A stretch of DNA of 44,191 bases from Bacteroidetes bacterium UBA2234 (GCA_002347985.1 DDYM01000022.1:1-44191), one strand, 5' to 3'. Positions 1 through 8,566 are shown, numbered from the stretch's first letter. Numbers and translations are program-made. Notes: generated from the letters alone by a model not told the origin.

Positions 1-2650
1 TCTTCAATACAACTGTGATGGTGCTGTCTTCCAAAGTTGCATCGCTGGTTTGGAATTGAACCTCTAAATTGGTTGAACCGGAAGGTGCTGTAAAGGTGGC
101 GCCGGAGATTGCTTTGCCGGCCTTGGTGAATGCTTGAACAGAGGCAAACCAGTTGTTTGGCAATGATGTGCCATAAGTACTGTTGCTGTATTTACGTGGT
201 GCAACAACATCGTATATTACGGGGACATTCAATACTGTTACGTCAAACGGACGACTCTTTTGGTAGAGGGCATTGTTTGGTGTAGTTGTCTTTGCAGAGA
301 ATGCATAGAATCCTCCACCTGGTGCTGGTTTTACTGTTGTTTTGAAAGTAAACGTGTCGTTTGCTGGATTGTCGTCTGATATATCTAAGAACACTTTTAC
401 AACAGAATTTCCCGCAACATCCAATTTGATTGGGGTTTTGAAACGGTATGTAAAGGTGTCGTTGGGCAACAATTTAGAAGTAACGAGTTCACGTGTTACT
501 TTTCCATCGATGCTGAATGCGACGAAATAATTGTAGATGGTGTCAGCGAAAGTATTTCTAATGCTAATTCTCGCAGTAGTGCTGAATCCTGCACAAACTG
601 AGCTAGGAATTTGGGTGCGCGATTGAAACGCAGTGATGTCCATATAGTTTTCTAAGGCACCGCGGTCGCTTCGATTCGAATTTCTTGATTTTCTCTGATT
701 GTCCAAGTTATAAGTTGTAACTGTGGGTTTATTGTTTTGCGTCTCAAAGGAATTTGAACGCATATCCAATGATGCAAAATTTACCCATTGAGGATTTGTG
801 TAGTTGTCTTGAGCACCTACAAGAACATCGCCTTTCCAACCACCATAGTTGCTGTAATTTGTGGTGCCCGTTCTCCACACCTGGGTTCCAGATCCGGTCA
901 TCAAAAATGAGTTGTAATTTATTTCCCTCACGTTGGCGGCAGAATTCGATAGTAGATAAGCAGGGTATATGTAATAATTCGCATCGGCGTCTAAAATATT
1001 TCCAACAAAACTCAGACGAGAATTGGTTTCTTGGAATAAATAGCCGTAACAAAAATGGTATATGTAACTTGATGGTCTTGTGTGGATTGTGTTTTGTCTG
1101 ATATCACAAGTAAATCCGCTACTGAACCCATAGCTATAGAAATTGTAGTTCGCGGTATAGCCATAATTCTTAGCAATTAAGTTACTGTTTACCCATAGGT
1201 TGTCGCCATAGTAGAATAAGAATCCATAGAAGAATCCCACTGTAGCACCACCTCTGTTGTTGGTGATTGAGTTTCGCAACACGCGAAGGCTTCCGCAGTA
1301 GTAAAGATATGCTGTATAAATGCTTCCCGCACAAACGTTACTATCCAATCGGTTGTCTTCGAATCGGTTTAAGGTTCTTACAGAGTTATAGTTGAAGAAG
1401 TTGTAAAACATATAAGTGGTTCCACCAGTTCCGATGCTTGAAAATGAGTTGTTGGTAACTCTGTTTCCTGCGATGTCGTTGTCATAGCTGTAGTAAAACC
1501 AATGCAAATAGTTCGTGGTATTGATATAACTTTCGTTTTTATCAACCACGTTGTTGATGAAGTTTGTGCAATAAGAGTAGTACAAATAGGAGTGGAAGAA
1601 CTGACTGTAAGCGTCAATCAATCGAGTGGTATTGCCATCAAAAACTACTGGTAGGCTAGATGTTCCATACAAATACCAGCCAAAAAAGGTGTAGTACGTG
1701 TTGATGTAGTTTGTGGTTGAACTCGCCAAAGCTCCCGCATAGGGCATATCGTGAAAATTGTTTCCACGATAGGTAGTTGAACGGTTTGTTCCATAAGTGT
1801 AATAGGTAAAAACTCCGTAAACGGTTGTGTTAATTGGGCTACTGCTACTTGCTGCTAAACGACTGATATCGTTACTGATAAATTGTTCTCCGTTTGTGTA
1901 ACGGTTGAAAATGGCATAGAAGAAGAAGTTGCGAATGGTGTTTTGTTGAAACGTGTTGTTGTTCGCAGTTGAAGTGTAAGCCGAAGTACTCTGTTGATCG
2001 ATGATTCCGAATGTTGGACCAGGGCTTGCTGCATTTGTAGTTCTAAACAAACAACCTCTTACGGTGTTGAATGAGCCGTTCTGACTTGTGCTCGTTGTAG
2101 TAAGACTGGTTTGCGATGATGCAAATGCAATGTAGGCGCCACCCGCAGTTGAACCGGTGGTTTGTGCTGTAAATTCAATGGTTAGGCCGGATAGTGTGTT
2201 GTTGTCGGCTGAGTTGGTCAGGCGAATTCCCGTTTGCAACGTTCCAGTACCCGTCTTTTGGATGGTTAAATCGCGAAGGGTAAGGAAGTCGGTTCCATTC
2301 AAGGTGATGGCTTCGTAAAGACTTGAGCTTGAAAGGACTTTTGCGTTACCATTGATATTAATGGTGTTCGTGGAAGAAACCCCGCTAATTGCATTAAACA
2401 CGATTTCTGAAGTAGCCGTCTCATTGGTCATTACGGTTACGTTGACAGCGCCAGATACGCCTGATGAGTTTAATGCGCTAGCCAAGGCTGCCCAAGAAGT
2501 GTAATTCGTGGCGGAGGCAGCTGCGCCAGAATTGATTGTGTAGTTTCCGCTTAGCTGAGCCGATGCTTTTGAGCCAAGCAGGAAAAGTACACCAGTGAGG
2601 AACCCTTTTACAAGAAAAGAGATTGAGAGTTTTGTGTAGTGTTTTTCCAT
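1..2650 (-). CDS. Large secreted parallel beta-helix surface protein (C-terminal part outside window)
   Basis: The frame is open without a stop from an ATG at 2650 to the left edge, giving about 883 residues. It starts with a Lys-containing signal peptide ending in ...SKASAQ. A typical Bacteroidota surface-protein opening follows (GNYTINSGA..., TSWAALASAL). Several hundred residues rich in Asn, Tyr, Phe, Ser and Thr come next, with recurring N-x-[IV]/F turns (such as TNNSFSS, GNNFHD), the pattern of right-handed parallel beta-helix repeats. Towards the window edge it changes to an Ig-like CARDB-type stretch (around ARISIRNTFADTIYNYFVAF). Such proteins normally end in a type IX secretion sorting domain; that end is not visible, but porT at 9969 shows the system is present. 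Function (adhesin or polysaccharide-acting) is unknown. Reading frame is certain; family assignment is by composition and pattern. Confidence 0.85.
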   Translation of the reverse strand, partial: MEKHYTKLSISFLVKGFLTGVLFLLGSKASAQLSGNYTINSGAAASATNYTSWAALASALNSSGVSGAVNVTVMTNETATSEIVFNAISGVSSTNTININGNAKVLSSSSLYEAITLNGTDFLTLRDLTIQKTGTGTLQTGIRLTNSADNNTLSGLTIEFTAQTTGSTAGGAYIAFASSQTSLTTTSTSQNGSFNTVRGCLFRTTNAASPGPTFGIIDQQSTSAYTSTANNNTFQQNTIRNFFFYAIFNRYTNGEQFISNDISRLAASSSSPINTTVYGVFTYYTYGTNRSTTYRGNNFHDMPYAGALASSTTNYINTYYTFFGWYLYGTSSLPVVFDGNTTRLIDAYSQFFHSYLYYSYCTNFINNVVDKNESYINTTNYLHWFYYSYDNDIAGNRVTNNSFSSIGTGGTTYMFYNFFNYNSVRTLNRFEDNRLDSNVCAGSIYTAYLYYCGSLRVLRNSITNNRGGATVGFFYGFLFYYGDNLWVNSNLIAKNYGYTANYNFYSYGFSSGFTCDIRQNTIHTRPSSYIYHFCYGYLFQETNSRLSFVGNILDADANYYIYPAYLLSNSAANVREINYNSFLMTGSGTQVWRTGTTNYSNYGGWKGDVLVGAQDNYTNPQWVNFASLDMRSNSFETQNNKPTVTTYNLDNQRKSRNSNRSDRGALENYMDITAFQSRTQIPSSVCAGFSTTARISIRNTFADTIYNYFVAFSIDGKVTRELVTSKLLPNDTFTYRFKTPIKLDVAGNSVVKVFLDISDDNPANDTFTFKTTVKPAPGGGFYAFSAKTTTPNNALYQKSRPFDVTVLNVPVIYDVVAPRKYSNSTYGTSLPNNWFASVQAFTKAGKAISGATFTAPSGSTNLEVQFQTSDATLEDSTITVVLK

Positions 2651-2839
2651 ATTGTGTTTGATTAAGTTGTTTTCAATCGAATGATTTTTTCAACCATTGG
2701 ATTCAAATCTATATGTCTGAACAATGTCAGAAACTAACTATGGAAGGGAACCATCGCATAATGGATATTCCCCATAAGCCTATGGTGATTGTCCATATTT
2801 ATTGGGAAAGTGTGATTTTGTAGTTAGTCGCGGCGGGGC

Positions 2840-2882
2840 AAAAAGAGAGGGGCCTCGTCGCAGACGAGGCCCCTCTCTTTTT
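2840..2882 (-). terminator. Perfect 20-bp hairpin terminator with GCA triloop
   Basis: Two 20-base arms (2840-2859 and 2863-2882) are perfect reverse complements around a GCA loop. The stem base is A5/T5, so either strand would end in a U-run. It lies 37 bases past the stop of the thioredoxin-like gene (minus strand) and separates that gene from the beta-helix gene further along the same strand. Confidence 0.9.
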
Positions 2883-2918
2883 GTAAAATCCGGTTCAACT
2901 CGAACCGAAATCAAAAGT

Positions 2919-3422
2919 CTATTTAGAAAGCTCAGCCAATTTGGCTTCTACTTCTTCTTCCGCACCCGGGGTGTATCCTTGGTGCGTGAAAACCAACTTT
3001 CCATTTTTGTCGTAAATGAAGGTCATCGGTGGGTTGTTCACGTTCATCGCACGAGCCAAATCCATGTTCTCGTCCAAAATGATCTGATATTGCCAGTTCT
3101 CTGCCAAAACTTTTGGCTTCACTTTGCGACTGTTTCTGGCATCGTCTATGCTCACCGCAACCAATTTTACGTTGTATTTTGATTGCCAATCGGCATAATG
3201 CTCGTCGATGGCTTGCAATTCTTTGATACAAGGGCCACACCATGTAGCCCAGAACGATACGATGGTAATCTTTCCTTTTTCTACAGTTGAATTAAAGTTG
3301 ATGGGTGCACCATCGATATTTTTTACATTCACTGATGGTGCTTCTTGATTGGCCTCTTGGGCGAAAATGCTGGGCGCGATGGCCATGGCAGCAATTAAAA
3401 ATGCGGTAATGTGTTTTTTCAT
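2919..3422 (-). CDS. TlpA/ResA-like periplasmic thioredoxin
   Basis: This is a periplasmic thiol-disulfide oxidoreductase of the TlpA-like (AhpC/TSA-Redoxin) family. Starting at the ATG at 3422 gives 167 residues with a signal peptide (MKKHITAFLIAAMAIAP...FAQ). The redox motif W-C-G-P-C is at residues 61-65, and the cis-Pro loop is seen in NNPPMTFIYD. An upstream in-frame start at 3482 would place 20 residues ahead of the signal peptide and is rejected. The gene is divergent from hisS across about 100 bases that hold a TACTTTTG box five bases from this start (3428-3435) and an 18-base palindrome. Likely roles are cytochrome c maturation or general periplasmic thiol reduction; the partner is not identifiable here. 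Confidence 0.9.
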   Translation of the reverse strand: MKKHITAFLIAAMAIAPSIFAQEANQEAPSVNVKNIDGAPINFNSTVEKGKITIVSFWATWCGPCIKELQAIDEHYADWQSKYNVKLVAVSIDDARNSRKVKPKVLAENWQYQIILDENMDLARAMNVNNPPMTFIYDKNGKLVFTHQGYTPGAEEEVEAKLAELSK

Positions 3423-3461
3423 TTCAACAAAAGTATTCCAAATATGGTGCCAAAGCGAATT

Positions 3462-3479
3462 CGATTTTTGCAAAAATCG
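3462..3479. promoter_or_regulatory. Perfect 18-base palindrome between divergent tlpA-like gene and hisS
   Basis: CGATTTTTGCAAAAATCG equals its own reverse complement. It sits about 40 bases from either start codon in the shared intergenic region. No T-run follows, and it lies upstream of both genes, so a protein-binding site is more likely than a terminator. The binding factor is unknown. Confidence 0.5.
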
Positions 3480-3510
3480 CAACTGATTTACGCCTTTGCT
3501 GGTTGAATGT

Positions 3511-3518
3511 TAACTTCG
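3511..3518 (+). promoter_or_regulatory. Bacteroidota -7-like box directly before hisS
   Basis: TAACTTCG differs by one base from the Bacteroidota -7 consensus TAnnTTTG and ends only four bases before the hisS ATG. A transcript started here would be leaderless or nearly so. No convincing -33 TTG is seen at standard spacing. Confidence 0.4.
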
Positions 3519-3522
3519 CATC

Positions 3523-4905
3523 ATGGAAAAACCCAGTTTGCCGTCAGGAACCAGAGATTTTTCACCCAAAGTGATGTTGCGCAGGAAATACATCACCTCG
3601 GTGATGGAACGCGTATTTTTATCTCATGGGTTTGGGGCATTGGAAACGCCATCGCTAGAAAACTTGCGCACTTTGCAGGGCAAATATGGCAACGAAGGAG
3701 ATCAACTTTTGTTTAAAGTTTTAAACTCGGGCGATTTTTTGTCGAAAGCAGACGCATCGTTGTTGTTGGCCAAAGACAGCAAGGGCATCACTCCGCAGAT
3801 TTCTGATCGTGGTTTGCGCTATGATTTAACCGTTCCTTTGGCTCGCTTTGTAGTGATGAATCGGAACGAAATTGTGTTTCCTTTTAAAAGGTATCAAATG
3901 CAGCCGGTTTGGCGGGCGGACCGACCTCAGAAGGGCAGGTATCGTGAGTTTTGGCAGTGCGATATAGATGTTGTAGGGGCCAATTCGGTGGTGTCCGAAG
4001 CGGAATTGGTGGAGATGTATCAAGAGGTGTTTTCGGCATTGGATTTGGGCGTGAAGATTCGCATCAATCACCGCGGAATTTTGGATGCTTTTCTGGGTGT
4101 TTTGGGTACGGTTGAGAATTGGAATGCGTTTATGGTGATCATTGATAAGGCGGACAAGATTGGGTTTGAAGGTGTTGCAAAAGAGTTGGAGGAAAAGGGG
4201 TTGTCGATGGCTCTGAATGCCTGGAAATGGCTATGGGACAGCAAATCTGTGAGTGGGAATTCGGAGAAAATGTTGTTGGCAGGGGGTGCGGATTTTTTAC
4301 AAGGCGAAGCTTTGGCGAAGGGTTTGAGTGAGTTAGAGATGATTTTTGGATTGTTGGGAGATACGGGGAATGTGGAGTTAGATTATACATTGGCCAGGGG
4401 CTTGAGTTATTACACGGGTGCGGTGTTTGAGGTGGAGGCTACGGACGGACGATTGCCTTCGGATTTCAGGTTGGGTAGCATTGGCGGAGGCGGGAGATAT
4501 GATAATTTGACGGGCGTTTTTGGATTGAAGGATGTTTCGGGTGTTGGGGTGAGTTTTGGATTGGATCGGGTATACGATACGATGGATGCGGCGGGTTTGT
4601 TTGATGCGATGGAGCAGGCGGTGGGTGGGGTTTTGGTTTGTGCGATGGATGCAACGTGTGAGGTGTTTGGGGCCGGAGTGGCCCGCGCGCTTCGCGCGCG
4701 GGGCCTTACCGCGGAACTATATCCAGGCACGCCCAAATTGAAAAAACAGTTGGATTATGCAAACGACAAAAAAATGGGCTTTGCCGTAATCATTGGAAAC
4801 GAAGAGTTACAAGCGAATAAAGTAGCGCTGAAGAATTTGGTATCAGGTGAACAGGTAACCGGTTCGGTAGAGGAGATTGCAAATGTAATTTCAACAACAA
4901 TTTAA
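3523..4905 (+). CDS. hisS: Histidyl-tRNA synthetase
   Basis: This class II aminoacyl-tRNA synthetase charges tRNA-His. The protein has 460 residues, about the family length. Visible signatures are the N-terminal PSGTRDFSP, class II motif 2 (RYREFWQCDIDVVG), the histidine-specific loop RGLSYYTGAVFE, class II motif 3 (GVGVSFGLDRVYD), and a C-terminal anticodon-binding domain (ELYPGTPKLKKQLDYANDK). The ATG at 3523 is fixed by the conserved N-terminus and by the promoter-like box just before it. The stretch from about 4000 to 4740 is strikingly G-rich on the coding strand, and a GC-only hairpin lies at 4680-4705; neither disturbs the frame. hutH follows after 39 bases. Confidence 0.97.
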   Translation: MEKPSLPSGTRDFSPKVMLRRKYITSVMERVFLSHGFGALETPSLENLRTLQGKYGNEGDQLLFKVLNSGDFLSKADASLLLAKDSKGITPQISDRGLRYDLTVPLARFVVMNRNEIVFPFKRYQMQPVWRADRPQKGRYREFWQCDIDVVGANSVVSEAELVEMYQEVFSALDLGVKIRINHRGILDAFLGVLGTVENWNAFMVIIDKADKIGFEGVAKELEEKGLSMALNAWKWLWDSKSVSGNSEKMLLAGGADFLQGEALAKGLSELEMIFGLLGDTGNVELDYTLARGLSYYTGAVFEVEATDGRLPSDFRLGSIGGGGRYDNLTGVFGLKDVSGVGVSFGLDRVYDTMDAAGLFDAMEQAVGGVLVCAMDATCEVFGAGVARALRARGLTAELYPGTPKLKKQLDYANDKKMGFAVIIGNEELQANKVALKNLVSGEQVTGSVEEIANVISTTI

Positions 4906-4944
4906 TATTCAAACAGACTTTTTATTAAACGATTAATATCACAA

Positions 4945-6408
4945 ATGAAATCATTTTATACATTGCAGGAAGCCATTGAGGCATTGCAGCAGCCGGTTGA
5001 GCTATCGGCAGAAGTTCGGGAACGGATGGATCGCAGTGTGGCATTTTTGCAATCCTATTTAGATAAAGCAACTTCCCCCGTTTACGGTGTAAATACAGGT
5101 TTTGGCTCCTTGCAAAATGTTGAAATTTCCAGACAGGATTTGTCGGCCCTGCAAGAAAATTTGCTGATTACCCACGCCGCAGGCGTGGGTAATCCTTTGG
5201 CCTTTCAATTGGTTCGAAACATGCTGTGGCTCAAAATGCTCAACATGAGCAAGGGTTACTCGGCGATTCGACCTGAAATTTTTGAAAAATTGGCGGCCAT
5301 GTATAACCAAGGATGGTTTCCGGTGGTCACAGAACAGGGTTCGCTCGGCGCCTCTGGCGACCTCGCGCCCCTTTCTCAAATGGTGCTTCCACTCATCGGG
5401 AAAGGATATTTGAGACACCCCCAGCATGGTGAAATTTCAGGTGCGCAATGGTTGGCCCAAAACAATTGGAAGCCCTTGCAACTTGGACCCAAGGAGGCGT
5501 TGGGATTGATCAATGGAACCCAATTTATGTTGGCTCATGCTGTAGAAGCGTATCGCAGAATTCGGCAGATTTTCAAACAATTGCCAAAGGTGAGCGCCCT
5601 CAGCGTGGATGCTTTTGATTGTCGGATGGATCCCTTTCAATCGCCCATACATCGTGTAAGACCTCATGCTGGACAGATTTCGGCTGCCGCTGAAATTCGC
5701 GCCATTTTGGAAAATTCGCCCATCGCAAAACAACCCAAAAAACAGGTGCAAGACCCTTATAGTTTCCGCTGCATTCCTCAGGTTCATGGCGCCTCTTACG
5801 ATGCCTTAGATCACTGCTTGGATGTGTGGGAAACCGAGTTGAATTCGGTGACGGACAATCCCAATGTGTTTGAAGAGGAGAATTGTGTGTTGAGCGGGGG
5901 TAATTTCCACGGTCAGCCCTTGGCTTTGACATTGGATTATGCTGCGATGGCACTGTCTGAATTGGGTAGTATCAGTGAGCGAAGAACGTATTTGTTGGTG
6001 AGTGGACAGCGAGGCTTATCGCCTTATTTGGCCGATGGAGCAGGGTTGGACAGTGGTTATATGATTGCTCAATATAGTGCGGCGGCATTGGCATCGCAGA
6101 ACAAGCAGTTGTGTACACCGGCATCGGTGGATAGCATTATGAGTTCGAACGGTCAGGAAGATCACGTGAGTATGGGGGCCAACGCGGCAACCAAGCTGTT
6201 GCGGGTTATTGAGAACGTTGAGAATATTTTGGCGGTGGAGTGGTTGTGCGGGGTAGCGGCCTTAAAGCAACGCGAAATGCAAACTGCGCCTGAATTACAA
6301 CATGAGGTGGATGCATTTTTGGCTGCCTACGATATCAATCACAAGGTGGTTCCGATGCAGGAGTTGATTGCATCGGCCAAGGGTTGGTTGTTTTCCAAAA
6401 TGGGGTGA
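4945..6408 (+). CDS. hutH: Histidine ammonia-lyase
   Basis: This enzyme deaminates histidine to urocanate, the first step of histidine breakdown. The 487 residues carry the MIO-forming Ala136-Ser137-Gly138 in GSLGASGDLAPLSQM and the family motifs YGVNTGFGSL, NPLAFQLVRNMLW, TDNPNVFEEE and SSNGQEDHVSMGANAA. The lyase length and HAL-type motifs favour HutH over tyrosine or phenylalanine lyases, although the substrate is not proven by sequence. It lies 39 bases downstream of hisS on the same strand. The other hut genes (hutU, hutI, ftcD) are not in this window, so it is an isolated hutH beside hisS. The coding sequence contains a perfect 12-bp hairpin with GCA loop at 5167-5193. Confidence 0.95.
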   Translation: MKSFYTLQEAIEALQQPVELSAEVRERMDRSVAFLQSYLDKATSPVYGVNTGFGSLQNVEISRQDLSALQENLLITHAAGVGNPLAFQLVRNMLWLKMLNMSKGYSAIRPEIFEKLAAMYNQGWFPVVTEQGSLGASGDLAPLSQMVLPLIGKGYLRHPQHGEISGAQWLAQNNWKPLQLGPKEALGLINGTQFMLAHAVEAYRRIRQIFKQLPKVSALSVDAFDCRMDPFQSPIHRVRPHAGQISAAAEIRAILENSPIAKQPKKQVQDPYSFRCIPQVHGASYDALDHCLDVWETELNSVTDNPNVFEEENCVLSGGNFHGQPLALTLDYAAMALSELGSISERRTYLLVSGQRGLSPYLADGAGLDSGYMIAQYSAAALASQNKQLCTPASVDSIMSSNGQEDHVSMGANAATKLLRVIENVENILAVEWLCGVAALKQREMQTAPELQHEVDAFLAAYDINHKVVPMQELIASAKGWLFSKMG

Positions 6409-6466
6409 TATTTGCCGAAACTTGTCGAAAAATGGAGAGACTGAAAATCGACTTTAGAGAATCTCA

Positions 6467-6892
6467 ATGGAAAAATTAATCACATTAGTTTCTTTTTCGC
6501 TGTTTGTTGGAATTCTTTTGTGTCCGATTCTTTTATTGAGAAAAATAAAAACCACAAAAATCAGGTATAAATTTCTTACCTATTTGACAATTGGTTTATT
6601 TCTAAATGCAGTAATTGTATTTGTATTTGCATGGTGGAGTTATACTTCTGACTTAATGCTACTTGAACATTATGGGTATGATATTGACGGAATGAATGAA
6701 ACCGAATTTTATGGAAATGTTATTCCTGAGAATATGGACAAAGTGAAAAGCATCCAAAGAAGTATTATGGGAATAGGTTGGCCTTTGAAGGCGATTTTTG
6801 CATTCGTATTTTGTTCACCTTGGATCATTGTTGTTTATTTTGTTTTTTATCTAACAGATAAAATCAAATTAAACAAACTAAAAAATCAATAA
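6467..6892 (+). CDS. Small hypothetical membrane protein
   Basis: The protein has 141 residues and matches no family I recognise. Three hydrophobic segments are visible: residues about 4-24, 38-58 and 108-130. The extramembrane part between the second and third is acidic (HYGYDIDGMNETEFYGN), and the tail is Lys-rich. The gene is A+T-rich compared with hutH upstream, suggesting a different history. The start is the ATG at 6467, with the signal-anchor-like hydrophobic run directly after it. It may be an accessory gene in a small variable patch that continues to about 7850. Confidence 0.6.
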   Translation: MEKLITLVSFSLFVGILLCPILLLRKIKTTKIRYKFLTYLTIGLFLNAVIVFVFAWWSYTSDLMLLEHYGYDIDGMNETEFYGNVIPENMDKVKSIQRSIMGIGWPLKAIFAFVFCSPWIIVVYFVFYLTDKIKLNKLKNQ

Positions 6893-7074
6893 TAATCATT
6901 CCGTTAGTCTTTCTGGGGTCAATAGATTTTGTGATTCTTATCTCTCACATCATTAATGAAAAGAGACAAATCATAAATCGGGAAAAGGAACATAATGTTA
7001 TTAATGTTGTAAGTGCCCCATTTCCCAATACGAGTCGCGTGCTGTTATTTCGCGAATACAATTTTACGTTTTAA
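6862..7074 (+). pseudogene. Possible remnant of a second small membrane protein gene
   Basis: In a frame shifted from the preceding gene, the sequence stays open and reads like a protein: a hydrophobic run (IIIIPLVFLGSIDFVILI) then a charged stretch (NEKRQIINREKEH). There is no ATG; the first usable start is the GTG at 6931, inside the hydrophobic run. It overlaps the end of the 6467 gene. It could be a decayed gene, a gene with a rare start, or chance in A+T-rich DNA. Confidence 0.2.
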
Positions 7075-7078
7075 ATTT

Positions 7079-7441
7079 ATGCAACCCACAGCCGCACACA
7101 ACGCAAAAATGGCAAAAATGACCGTTGCTACGGTCTATCCGCTTTATTTGGCGAAGTTGGAGCGAAAAGGCAGGACAAAAGCGGAATTGGATCAAGTGAT
7201 TGAATGGCTCACTGGGTTTGGAGTGATAGAAATTGAACGGTTGCTGGCTGAGGGTGTAACCTTCGAATTGTTTTTTCAAAGGGCCAAGCTCAATCCCAAT
7301 GCGCACCTCATTACAGGTTTGATCTGTGGTTACAGAATTGAAGAAATTGAGAATCCGTTGACGCGAAATGTTCGGTACCTGGATAAATTGGTGGATGAAT
7401 TGGCGAAAGGACGGAAGATGGAAAAAGTCCTAAGAAGCTAG
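7079..7441 (+). CDS. DUF2200 family protein
   Basis: From the ATG at 7079 the product has 120 residues. It matches the small cytosolic DUF2200 family by its order of motifs: VYPLYLAKLERKGRTKAELD, VIEWLTG, a Phe-rich centre, NPNAHLITGLICGYRIEEIE and the end RNVRYLDKLVDELAKGRKMEKVL. The family has no established biochemical role that I know of. A GTG upstream at 7013 would add 22 residues that do not look conserved. It seems monocistronic; the next small ORF follows after 11 bases. Confidence 0.85.
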   Translation: MQPTAAHNAKMAKMTVATVYPLYLAKLERKGRTKAELDQVIEWLTGFGVIEIERLLAEGVTFELFFQRAKLNPNAHLITGLICGYRIEEIENPLTRNVRYLDKLVDELAKGRKMEKVLRS

Positions 7442-7452
7442 GATTTCAAGAA

Positions 7453-7686
7453 TTGGCCATAACCGCACAATTCGAAAATGTATACAATGCAATTTCTACG
7501 CTTACGAAAAGAGAAGTTGAAATTATTAATGTTATATCAACTGGAATGTCATCTAAAAAATGTGCGGAGTTATTACATATTAGTATTTTAACTCTTGAAA
7601 CTCACAAGAAAAATGTATTTCGTAAATTTGATATTAAAAGTATATCCGAGTTAATGCGTATCGTAGTGGATTTCAATTTGGTGTAA
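7453..7686 (+). CDS. Stand-alone LuxR-type helix-turn-helix protein (possible fragment)
   Basis: The 77 residues consist almost entirely of a LuxR/GerE DNA-binding domain: LTKREVEIINVISTGMSSKKCAELLHISILTLETHKKNVFRKFDI. The recognition helix region is intact. No receiver or sensor domain precedes it; the same frame is open upstream only to a stop at 7396-7398 and contains no ATG. The only start with sensible length is TTG at 7453. It may be the surviving 3' end of a larger response regulator or a genuine short regulator. The gene lies in a patch with other debris (7744-7806), which favours a remnant. Confidence 0.55.
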   Translation: MAITAQFENVYNAISTLTKREVEIINVISTGMSSKKCAELLHISILTLETHKKNVFRKFDIKSISELMRIVVDFNLV

Positions 7687-7743
7687 TTTCACTTTTTTTC
7701 ACACCGGTTTAGCGTTGCGCTATGTTGTATTGCATCTAATCAA

Positions 7744-7806
7744 TTACTTCGGCAAGGTTCATTTGATGAACTCCTTGTCGATTTGTTGCGTTGTGATTCT
7801 CAAATA
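7744..7806 (-). pseudogene. Internally deleted fragment of engB
   Basis: This stretch matches the 3' end of engB in two blocks. 7744-7770 corresponds to about 8567-8593 (24 of 27 bases), and 7763-7805 corresponds to 8778-8820 (38 of 43 bases). The blocks meet at the shared word TTGATGAA, so about 185 bases of engB are missing, as expected for a deletion between short direct repeats after duplication. It keeps the engB orientation and lies about 0.76 kb from the 3' end of the intact gene. It cannot encode a product. Confidence 0.75.
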
Positions 7807-7854
7807 GCACTTTTAGCAATAAAATGATATTCATCGCGTTATAGTGAAAAGCCT

Positions 7855-8562
7855 ATGAAAAAGATATTTTATTGTTTGATGGTAATCTGCCTCATCGCCC
7901 AGAGCGCAATGGCACAGAATTCACCACAAATCTATGTTACAGGTGTTGGAAAGGTGACTGCATTTCCAAATGCTGCGGAAATTACACTCTCGATGAAATT
8001 TGTAAGGCCCACGCTGAGAGAGGCAATCAACGAAAATCAAAAGACAGCATCGCAGGTATTGGCCATTACCAAACAATATGTGATAGACACCAATGAAATC
8101 AAAGTGAGTCTGATCTCAACCGACAAAGTAATGCGCTGGGATGCCACACTGAAGAAAGAAGTTTTTGTGGGTTTTGAGTCGTCTCAGAAAATCATTTTCA
8201 CCCTGAAAGAACTCGCCGCGATGCAGAATTTCACAGAGGCGGTGCTGAAAACCAAAATTTATGAAATTGAAAAGATTTCCTATTTTCATACGGATGGGGC
8301 AAATTTTGTGAGGCAGGCCCAAGAAATGGCTGTTGCCGATGCCATGGAAACCACCAATCGATTGGCAAAAGCGGCCAATGTAAAATTGGGTAAGGTCTTT
8401 TCCATGGAAACCAATTCGAGTCCAACCGGCGGGAGGGACAATTCAGTAAACTCTTACAATTTTCACACTTATGGCAAAGGCATGGGTGGCGAGGGCGTGA
8501 GTTCGAGCGGACAATTGATTCATTTTACCGCGACGGTGAAGATTTACACTTTAATTGAGTGA
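7855..8562 (+). CDS. SIMPL (DUF541) domain periplasmic protein
   Basis: The protein has 235 residues with a clear signal peptide (MKKIFYCLMVICLIAQSAMAQ). The SIMPL/DUF541 pattern follows: IYVTGVGKVTAFPNAAEITLSM at the N-terminus, a central FESSQKIIFTLKEL strand region, and the C-terminal VRQAQEMAVADAMETTNRLAKAANVKLGKVFSME. Members are exported proteins of poorly defined role (oxidative stress or surface organisation in some bacteria). It converges with engB, with stop codons four bases apart, and no obvious hairpin separates them. Start is the ATG at 7855 because the signal peptide begins there. Confidence 0.88.
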   Translation: MKKIFYCLMVICLIAQSAMAQNSPQIYVTGVGKVTAFPNAAEITLSMKFVRPTLREAINENQKTASQVLAITKQYVIDTNEIKVSLISTDKVMRWDATLKKEVFVGFESSQKIIFTLKELAAMQNFTEAVLKTKIYEIEKISYFHTDGANFVRQAQEMAVADAMETTNRLAKAANVKLGKVFSMETNSSPTGGRDNSVNSYNFHTYGKGMGGEGVSSSGQLIHFTATVKIYTLIE

Positions 8563-8566
8563 GTCG

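Noticed and set aside
754..1101. 115-codon plus-strand ORF
   Set aside because: It lies antisense inside the open minus-strand beta-helix gene, which is continuous through this interval; its residues show no protein-like pattern.
1..2650. Possible tandem DNA repeat or CRISPR-like array from recurring Asn/Tyr-rich words
   Set aside because: The recurrence is at protein level with varying spacing and codons; no constant repeat and spacer units are present.
5167..5193. Hairpin in hutH as a terminator or attenuator
   Set aside because: It is inside codons for a conserved motif, far from the gene end, and has no T-run; kept only as part of the triloop observation.
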